Source of the DNA: Stentor coeruleus
Taxonomy: Eukaryota; Ciliophora; Heterotrichea; Heterotrichida; Stentoridae
DNA length: 26,954 nucleotides
Reading direction: 5' to 3'
Assembly (NCBI GenBank): GCA_001970955.1
Contig: MPUH01000987.1
Location: 1 to 26,954, forward strand
The position numbers were made by a program, and so were the translations under genes. This document shows positions 20,449-26,954 of this stretch, in pieces (the stretch's first letter is position 1; the number at the start of each line of letters is the position of its first letter). The notes under the pieces were generated by a model. The model was not told the origin of the DNA and did no database searches. It worked only from the letters and a program-made list of their open reading frames with translations.

Positions 20449-21291
20449 CTAAGGGCTCTTATCCTCATAACCCATAATAATCTCTTCCTGATTCTCTCTA
20501 TCCTTCACCTTCTTCTTTTTTTTATTCTCATTTTCATTAGAAAGTGAATTCTCACTAGGGGTTTTGGCTTCATTTTTTTTCTTTTTCTCTTCTTTTTCTT
20601 TTTTTTCCCTTCTCATCAATATAAAATCAAACGTACTCATACCTTTACATTTGATATACGAATGAAAAGTTATCAAATAAGTATTTCCTACCAAGACTAA
20701 AATATTGACAATAAACGTTAATACAGTAAAAGCCAAGTAAACTTCATGATTATCTACACGATCAGAGTAATTAGAACGATGATTATTGAACTCAGAAAAT
20801 AAGATTATAGCAAAAATTATAAGAAGTAAAGTGTTTATTTCAAGACACCAAAGCAAGCTTATAAAAATGCTATAATTTGGTAGACCAATACAATTGTTAA
20901 GCCATTTGCAGTGGTGATCGAATTGGTCTACGCATTTGTTACATACACCACAATGTTTACTTAGATTTCCAACTGTTGAGTTGCAGATTGTGCAAATGGA
21001 CTGGCCGATTTCACATTCAATATGGTCTTTATCTTTGCTTTTGGATCTTAGGAAAATATCGGAGGGATCGATAGCTGTAGCAACAGCAGCTAGGATTACG
21101 ACAGCTAATTCAGTGATGTAATATAATATTCCATATGCAATCTGTATAGAAATTACTTGACTTCCAAGTGGTAATGTGGGCATGTATATAACTGAACTCA
21201 TTAGCAGGTTAAACAAGTTTATAACCCAGCTTCCTATTTGATAACTGTTTAAAGGAAGCTGAAATCCTGTTTTTCTTATTGTCTTGCTCAT
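20449..21291 (-). CDS. DHHC-type palmitoyltransferase
   Basis: A 280-residue protein S-acyltransferase. It has two N-terminal membrane segments (about 21-41 and 47-73), the Cys-rich domain at 97-134 with C-x2-C, HC-x2-C and the catalytic DHHC at 125-128 (context FDHHCKWLNNCIG), then two more membrane segments (about 141-165 and 184-210). The enzyme transfers palmitate from its DHHC cysteine to cysteines of target proteins at internal or plasma membranes. After the last segment GMSTFDF sits where many family members have a TTxE-like motif. The tail is highly charged, mostly Lys and Glu, and low in complexity. The start is the first ATG in frame and the stop is TAG. It is divergent from the kinase across about 900 bp. 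Confidence 0.93.
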   Translation of the reverse strand: MSKTIRKTGFQLPLNSYQIGSWVINLFNLLMSSVIYMPTLPLGSQVISIQIAYGILYYITELAVVILAAVATAIDPSDIFLRSKSKDKDHIECEIGQSICTICNSTVGNLSKHCGVCNKCVDQFDHHCKWLNNCIGLPNYSIFISLLWCLEINTLLLIIFAIILFSEFNNHRSNYSDRVDNHEVYLAFTVLTFIVNILVLVGNTYLITFHSYIKCKGMSTFDFILMRREKKEKEEKKKKNEAKTPSENSLSNENENKKKKKVKDRENQEEIIMGYEDKSP

Positions 21292-22198
21292 CTTTATTTA
21301 ATTTGAATTTATAAAATCTTTTTTGTAAATTAGATCAAAAACTTGTTCTGGATCTACTAATGTAGTGTATACAGTTAGTTAGAAAGTCTAAGAAATTATA
21401 ATGAAATATAACTAAATGCTTATAAAGTGTGTAGTTTTAGCTTAAGATTTATTAAATCCATAAAGATATGATTTGTTGTTTAGTTTTGGTATTAAGGCTA
21501 AATGCTGTAATTTTTTATAAAACGCTCAAAGAAACAATCAAAAAAATCATTTCAAAAAAAAGAACGCATTATTACAATAAATGTTATATATTATATTATA
21601 ATCAATATAAGCTATCTTAAGTACAAAAAAAAAACACTCAATCAAGCACTTAATTGCTTATTTTTCCCACATTTCTCATCTTATAGTAAAAATACTCACA
21701 ATAAAATCCTAACAACATAATTTTCAATATATTAACCCTATCAACCTATAACGACCTTTACATCAACCTAATCAGAAAAAACCAACTTTTTACAAGCATT
21801 TTCTGACAAAAAATCATAGAAACCTAGTAAAAAAATAATTATCATATTTACCAAAATATATTATCCTATGAATTTCATTACTTAAAATTCATATACCAAA
21901 CAACAACAAAAAACATAAAAGCCTATCACAAAATTCATAATTTTTTTAACAATATTTGTTATTTCCCATAAGTAAAACCTTCTAATCTATCTTTACCTTA
22001 CATAAACTTAATTATTATCTACTTTTAATATAAAAAAAAGTAAGAAACTTTAAATATTAACTCTTAAATATCTAATAAATAAGCGAACATTTTCAAAATA
22101 AACAAGAATAAGAAAAGCTCTTAGATATAGTCTTACAAAATAAGGAGATTTTATTTATATGCTGAAGGGAATAAAATTACTCCTGAAATTATTTAAAT
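21292..22198. other. Divergent intergenic region
   Basis: About 900 bp between the start codons of the DHHC gene (minus) and the kinase (plus), so it should hold both promoters. It is extremely AT-rich with many A and T tracts (for example the A run near 21622-21632). I found no intact frame, RNA gene or clear motif. Confidence 0.6.
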
Positions 22199-23923
22199 AT
22201 GATAAGAATCCCAAAAAATTACGTTCCAGAAACCACTAAAGCTCAGTACTCTCCTAAGGTCAATAGGATATTTAGAAAACCTACATCAGTAAAAAGACCT
22301 TCACATAGACACAATTTAAGTGACGGCCCTAAAGTTATAGTACCTTTTCATACAAAACCTTTCAAAGCCACCTTGAAAATTGGTAACAGTAGAGATACTA
22401 CGAAACTTCCAGTAACTTCACTTGTATCTCCCAAAGCTAAACCATCCGCAATAACATCTCGTCCAAAAACTTTTGGTATATCAGATTTCGCAGAAGCTAG
22501 TTCTATGCTAAACACATCCGAATTACCCACAAAACAAAAATACTCCGATTCAGGTATCCCAACAGAGCAACTACTCCAAAGCTATTCCTCAAGAGCAAGT
22601 GTTCAATATGAAGAAATGATGGAGTTATGGAAAACTATAAAAATCCCTTCAACGCCTGCAAACATTTTAAAGCTCTTTACATCCCAATTATCTTCATATG
22701 AACAAAGTGAAATTTTAAGCTATAATGAAATTTACTATATAGGACTTGGGTCTAAAAAAATTAAAAACAACTTAAATGCGGCAAATTATGGATATGATGA
22801 TGAACGTGGGGATTTTAAAGTAGTTANTGAACGTGGGGATTTTAAAGTAGTTATTGGTGATCATATAAGTTATAGATATGAAGTACTTAAAGTACTTGGA
22901 CAAGGAAGTTTTGGACAGGTATTACGTGTTTATGATTATAAAGAAAAGCAAAAAGTCGCATTGAAGATTATAAGAAACAAAAGCCGATTCCATAAACAAG
23001 CTATGGTAGAAATAGAAGTCTTAAGGTTTCTTAAAGAAAAAGACCCGAAAAACAATCATTGTGTAGTACATTTAAATGATAACTTCATTTTTCGCAAGCA
23101 TGTTTGCATAACTTTTGAACTTTTAAGCATCAACCTTTATGAGTTTCTTAAATCTAACAAATTCCAAGGCATAACCTCAACACTTATAAAAAGATTCGGA
23201 TATCAAATCCTCCAATCATTATACCTCCTAGATGAACATGATATAATCCATTGTGACCTTAAACCTGAAAATATCCTTTTACGTCATCCAAATCATTCAG
23301 CTATAAAAGTTATAGATTTTGGGTCATCATGTTTTGGGGATAAACGTCTTTATACATATATTCAAAGCAGATTTTATCGAGCTCCAGAAATTATATTAGG
23401 TATACCATATACAACTTCTATAGATATGTGGAGTTTTGGGTGTATTCTTGTTGAACTTCATACCGGGTATCCTCTTTTTCCAGGTGAGAGTGAGGCTGAG
23501 CAGCTTTTATGTATAATGGAAGTATTAGGAGTAACTCCACCTGATGTATTATCAAAATCAACTCGTGCTGAGCTTTTTTTCAATTCATTAGAACCAAAAA
23601 TTGTCGCGAATTCCAGAGGTAAAAAAAGACTTCCTGGGAATAAAAACTTAGATGCAATACTTCAAGATGCTGAACAAGGGATGGTTGATTTAGTGAAAAA
23701 ATGCCTTGAGTGGGATCCAGAAAAAAGAATCACCCCAAAAGAAGCTTTGGCTCATGAATGGATGCAAAACCAAGTTCGGATTGTTAAGAACTCTAGTTCA
23801 AGGTTTACAAGCACTCAACAAAGCTCAACACCAAGACATAATAAACGATTAAGTGCAGATGATGCGATACAGACCTCCACAACGAAAAACATTGGAGACC
23901 AGAAATCCTTTGTTTTTATGTAG
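22199..23923 (+). CDS. DYRK-family dual-specificity protein kinase (class II-like)
   Basis: Reads as 574 residues, of which nine are an assembly duplication at 22801-22853, leaving 565. A Ser/Thr-rich tail precedes an accessory segment (PSTPANILKLFTSQLSSYEQ, then EIYYIGLGSKK) and a DYRK-homology box (YGYDDERGDFKVV...HISYRYEV), both typical of DYRK2/4-type kinases. The kinase domain has GQGSFGQV near 234, VALKII with the ATP-binding Lys near 256, HCDLKPENILL near 351, DFGSSC near 374, the activation-loop YTY near 386 (second Tyr autophosphorylated in DYRKs) and YRAPEI. All catalytic residues are present. Such kinases phosphorylate Ser/Thr substrates in growth and cytoskeletal control. A TAG stop follows a short Ser/Thr-rich tail. 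Confidence 0.93.
   Translation: MIRIPKNYVPETTKAQYSPKVNRIFRKPTSVKRPSHRHNLSDGPKVIVPFHTKPFKATLKIGNSRDTTKLPVTSLVSPKAKPSAITSRPKTFGISDFAEASSMLNTSELPTKQKYSDSGIPTEQLLQSYSSRASVQYEEMMELWKTIKIPSTPANILKLFTSQLSSYEQSEILSYNEIYYIGLGSKKIKNNLNAANYGYDDERGDFKVVXERGDFKVVIGDHISYRYEVLKVLGQGSFGQVLRVYDYKEKQKVALKIIRNKSRFHKQAMVEIEVLRFLKEKDPKNNHCVVHLNDNFIFRKHVCITFELLSINLYEFLKSNKFQGITSTLIKRFGYQILQSLYLLDEHDIIHCDLKPENILLRHPNHSAIKVIDFGSSCFGDKRLYTYIQSRFYRAPEIILGIPYTTSIDMWSFGCILVELHTGYPLFPGESEAEQLLCIMEVLGVTPPDVLSKSTRAELFFNSLEPKIVANSRGKKRLPGNKNLDAILQDAEQGMVDLVKKCLEWDPEKRITPKEALAHEWMQNQVRIVKNSSSRFTSTQQSSTPRHNKRLSADDAIQTSTTKNIGDQKSFVFM
22801..22853 (+). other. Unmerged contig overlap around N at 22827
   Basis: The 26 bases at 22801-22826 recur exactly at 22828-22853, separated by one N. 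The offset is 27, so the frame is kept and the kinase gains nine spurious residues inside its DYRK-homology box. A single copy matches the expected box. Confidence 0.9.
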
Positions 23924-24158
23924 AACTTAGGGTAAATAAACATATTAAATTTAACAATCAGTACCATTAAACATTTTTTTCCCTTGAAACTTTTAAATAG
24001 ACTCTTGGGATTATCAGAAAAAAATCTTGAAGGTATTTTAAAGTGTATATCATGAAATATTCTTAAGTATATATCGGTTTTTGAGTAATTATATTAAATA
24101 TTATTTCATAATAAATCCATTAAAATTTATATATTTATAGTAACTAAAAGATCTATAA

Positions 24159-25740
24159 ATGGAATTATCGCCTGATCAAGAACGCCTAGAAAGCTTGAAA
24201 AAATATTTTAAAGTTATTGAAGTATCACAAATTGATGACGAGCATAGAAATAAAATCCGCAATAGTATTTACAAAGCTGAAAATAATCTTCATTACCTAG
24301 CCGAATCAGAAAATCTTATTTTTTATACACTTAAAGAATATTTTTTACTTACAAGCGATGACTACAGCATAGATCCTCAAACTCTAGAATCGCCTTTAAT
24401 CGAATATAAAATTTATGAACTTATATCAAAATTTATATTTATATTATTAAGACAACATACATTCCTTGATTTTATAACAGAAATCCAAATTATTCTTGGA
24501 GTTTTCAGCATAACTTGCAATACAATTATTATAAATTACATTTCTGAAGCAATTTTCGGAGATGTTTCAGGAAGNTGAAGCAATTTTCGGAGATGTTTCA
24601 GGAAGAAATTATAGTAATTTAAAATTTGAAGAACATTTTGATAAAGCTCGTTTTGCAATTATTTCCATCCTTTCTCCAAGGAATATAGAATTTTTCAAGA
24701 AGATTTCTAATGCTCTTTTGGGGTTTCCTGATGAGTTTTATGAAGGGGTACTTTCAAATATAGAATATACTATAACATGCTCTAGGTCTTATAACAAAGA
24801 TCCAAATGAAAACGAAATATTTGATGATAAAAAGTATCAGGTATTAAATAAAGGAATAAATAGAGCTCATAGTAGAGAAGATAGGTTTATTATTATAGGA
24901 AAAAATGAGAATTGCGATATTATCCTTCCTTATAAAAATAATGATGATGCAGGGGATTTGGAATTAATTATTTATATAGGTCGTGATAACTTGTATTTGA
25001 TAGATTGTTCGGAAAAATCATACACTTTATTGCAACTTAAACCAGTTGATGTTGATGATCATATGAAAAAAATTAATGAAATCTATGATAATCAGGAAAA
25101 AATAAATGAACAAGATGTGCCAAAAAATGGTATTGAAATCAAAGAAGATATGGTATTTAATTTTGGTAGAGTTATTAATTGGCATGCTATAAGTGTAGAT
25201 GATACACCACATCCACAGCAAGATGCTGATAGCCCTATTCTTATAAATTCAAAACTAACTTATGAGTTTCTTGATGGACCAGTAGCTAATGAGAGAAAGT
25301 CCTTAGAAACTTTTATAAGAGAATACATAGATGAAAGAAATTCGGAACCAAAAAACCTTGCTATAAAAACATCTCCGAGTTCAAATAAAAAATATTATTT
25401 GATTCCTAGTTTTAGGTACTTTATTTTTGGTAGAGGAGGTGATGGGATTGCTCCTAATATACTTTGTCATGATGGTTTTAAAGGAATTAGCTACGCTTCA
25501 GTAGGGAAAAGACATGCCGATATTATATGTACGAAAAATGGGCGTTGGTTTATGTTAGATATGCAAAGCAAAAATGGTACTTTTCTCTTAATAAAAGATA
25601 TTAACAGTTTAAAATATAAAACTATTTCAAGACCAAATGAGCTTTTTAAATTTCCAACTGAAACTTTTGCGAATATCATAATTGCAAACAAATATAGATT
25701 CCTTATCAAAAAAAATATCTCTAACTTAGTTAATAAATAG
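24159..25740 (+). CDS. Protein with two FHA-like domains
   Basis: Read as two overlapping frames (24159-24578 and 24562-25740) because of the duplication at 24545-24605; collapsed, it is one 516-residue protein. Residues 1 to about 200 are probably helical and unrecognised. A first FHA-like domain lies near 232-285 (FIIIGKNENCDIILP, then NLYLIDCSEKS) and is degenerate. A second near 402-473 is canonical: YFIFGRGG, then SVGKRHADI (the SxxH signature) and LDMQSKNGTF (NG signature). FHA domains bind phosphothreonine peptides, so the second is probably a functional phosphopeptide reader. No catalytic domain is attached. The start is preceded by TATAA and the stop is TAG. A broken copy of its 5' end lies downstream at 25890. 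Confidence 0.85.
24545..24605 (+). other. Unmerged contig overlap around N at 24575
   Basis: The 30 bases at 24545-24574 recur exactly at 24576-24605, separated by one N. The offset of 31 shifts the frame by one and splits the FHA gene; collapsing the copies restores a single frame. Confidence 0.9.
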
Positions 25741-25889
25741 ATATCAAAAACTAGCATCCTATAAAAATATATTCATATCATCTTAGAGGAATAAAAAAAT
25801 CTTACTTTTTCTATAAGAATATCTTCATAATAAAAAAATATTGTATAATATCAATCCTTATAATATATTCCATATTAAAATATCTATAA

Positions 25890-26012
25890 ATGGAATTATC
25901 ACTCAATCAACAAGTTTAGAAAACTTGAAAAAATAATATAAAATTATTGGGTTATCTCAAATTAATGACGATAATAAAAGCCAAATCTTTAATAGAATTT
26001 TCAAAGATGAAA
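25890..26012 (+). pseudogene. Broken copy of the FHA gene 5' end
   Basis: Beginning with TATAAATGGAATTATC, this stretch matches the first 45 or so codons of the gene at 24159. After a one-base deletion relative to the parent near 25917 it reads ENLKK, stop, YKIIGLSQINDDNKSQIFNR, against parental ESLKKYFKVIEVSQIDDEHRNK. The stop codon and frameshift make it non-coding. Similarity stops near 26012, so the rest of the gene, including both FHA domains, is missing. It is a partial tandem duplicate. Confidence 0.85.
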
Positions 26013-26293
26013 ATATATCAAATTTATATCTGTATCCACAATCTAACGACACTTCAAATATTTTCTAATAAAAGCTGATTTTTGAGTTTCTTAATAGTCT
26101 AATTGCTGATAAATTTTCAGATCATAAGGGACCCTTCAGCCTTATATCCTTAAACTCTAATTAAAATAACGATTTTTTCTCTAATCTTCACTCTAAACTC
26201 AAACCAAACCCTCTAAACCCTTCTTTCATCGAAAATCTCATAAATATTTAAATCTTAACTTGCGGATTACCATAACTTAATCTAATCTCCTGC

Positions 26294-26878
26294 CTACTGT
26301 TTCTGTAATGGTAAAAATAGCTTGAACTCAGGAGGTAGTTCTTCTTCCGAATACAGTCTATCAGAGAAGTAAATCCTTCTCAATCGACAATTTGCATGAA
26401 GTTGGACTCTAAGTGTTTCAATATAATTCGTCCCATATGCTCTTCTAGTAAAATCTGATAAATTAAACTGTATTTGGTTCCAGCCTTCATCAAGTCTCAT
26501 TGGCATTGTGCAAATAAAAGGTTTTACCCTTGTAGTGCTTTGATAATTTGAAGCTCTGAATCTTCTTCTAATGTTTTTATCATCAAGAACCTGGACTTCA
26601 AATGTGAAATATTTCTTCAAATTCTTTTTCAAATTCTTTATAATCATGACCAAAAATGGTAATTTTATGCCTAGGGTCTGATTTGGATCTGCTGGGCATG
26701 TGATATATGTCGTTGAAACATTGGTTCCCATAATTTCGAGAACTGAACTTTGAATGTCGGTATCGGTTATGCGTTTTATGTGCCCATTTCTTACGCTTTT
26801 GTCCCATATCTGAAGGGGTTTCGCCCCAATACTATAAAGAATGGATAAGAACCCAGATTGAAAAGTGTTCTTAAACAT
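26294..26878 (-). CDS. CFAP20: Cilia- and flagella-associated protein 20 (BUG22)
   Basis: A 194-residue protein that matches the family almost end to end (start [18 protein letters not shown], core [20 protein letters not shown] and [11 protein letters not shown]). CFAP20 is an inner-junction protein linking A and B tubules of axonemal doublets and is also found at basal bodies; in ciliates loss of the orthologue affects ciliary beating. The whole family length is present with no intron. One oddity is a four-residue duplication, NLKKNLKK at 82-89, where I recall relatives having a single NLKK before YFTFEVQ. The C-terminus ends LPLQKQ with a TAG stop. The call is very secure and shows the organism is ciliated. 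Confidence 0.97.
   Translation of the reverse strand: MFKNTFQSGFLSILYSIGAKPLQIWDKSVRNGHIKRITDTDIQSSVLEIMGTNVSTTYITCPADPNQTLGIKLPFLVMIIKNLKKNLKKYFTFEVQVLDDKNIRRRFRASNYQSTTRVKPFICTMPMRLDEGWNQIQFNLSDFTRRAYGTNYIETLRVQLHANCRLRRIYFSDRLYSEEELPPEFKLFLPLQKQ
26612..26635 (-). repeat. 12-bp in-frame tandem duplication inside CFAP20
   Basis: Two adjacent 12-base units encode NLKK-NLKK. They differ at two synonymous third positions (AAA AAG against AAG AAA), so this is not a perfect copy and is less likely to be a sequencing or assembly slip. Confidence 0.85.
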
Positions 26879-26954
26879 ATTTATTTAAGGTTTTTATGAT
26901 TGTGTTTGTTATAATTAGTAGGCTTTTAGAGTAAGATAATGGGAAGACTATGGG

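Noticed and set aside
24748..24763. A 16-nt GTA...TAG segment resembling an intron in the FHA gene.
   Set aside because: Removal would shift the frame before the FHA domains, which read correctly without splicing.
26200..26222. ACCCTCTAAACCC-like string resembling telomeric repeats.
   Set aside because: It is irregular and short, with no tandem array, in the middle of gene-bearing sequence.
26939..26954. An ATG opening MGRLW at the window end, divergent from CFAP20.
   Set aside because: Only five codons are visible, too few to support a gene.
1..26954. tRNA, rRNA and CRISPR arrays.
   Set aside because: No T-arm-like GGTTCGAA context, rRNA-like stretch or regularly spaced repeat array was seen on either strand.

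Overview
The window looks like macronuclear DNA of a heterotrich ciliate, most probably Stentor or a close relative; this is inference. It is very AT-rich and compact, and encodes a near-canonical ciliary protein (CFAP20). The standard genetic code fits: TAA, TAG and TGA all end genes, and no long frame contains an internal TGA while TGG is used for Trp. The strongest clue is a gene whose only interruptions are three 15-nt GTA...TAG segments with an A at position 10, matching the 15-16 nt introns described for Stentor.

Layout. 1-454: C-terminal end of a chitin synthase cut by the window edge. 1369-7992: a 2192-residue (spliced) REJ/polycystin-1-like surface protein with repeated Ig-like modules, three tiny introns and about five membrane segments. 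8796-12406 and 12993-15347: two more chitin synthases, so three paralogues lie in about 15 kb. 15489-16274: peptide deformylase. 16298-17101 (minus): WD40 protein resembling the Trm82/WDR4 tRNA-methyltransferase subunit. 17157-17698: two doubtful small frames. 18059-18634: four-pass membrane protein resembling a voltage-sensor domain. 18635-20448: long gene-poor stretch with a possible decayed gene and hairpins. 20449-21291 (minus): DHHC palmitoyltransferase. 22199-23923: DYRK-family kinase. 24159-25740: protein with two FHA-like domains, followed at 25890 by a broken copy of its own 5' end. 26294-26878 (minus): CFAP20.

Assembly quality matters here. Each of the three single N bases (10279, 22827, 24575) is flanked by a direct duplication (162, 26 and 30 bp). 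These are most simply unmerged contig overlaps. Collapsing them gives one uninterrupted gene in each case, so the apparent breaks in a chitin synthase and the FHA gene, and the nine extra residues in the kinase, are probably not biological.

The genes do not form one pathway. The chitin synthases are a tandem family probably serving cyst wall or lorica formation. The kinase, palmitoyltransferase and FHA protein are signalling genes, the deformylase and WD40 protein serve translation, and CFAP20 serves the axoneme. The most interesting signals are the tiny introns recurring at the same boundary of a duplicated domain, the rapidly diversifying chitin synthases, and a small in-frame duplication inside CFAP20.
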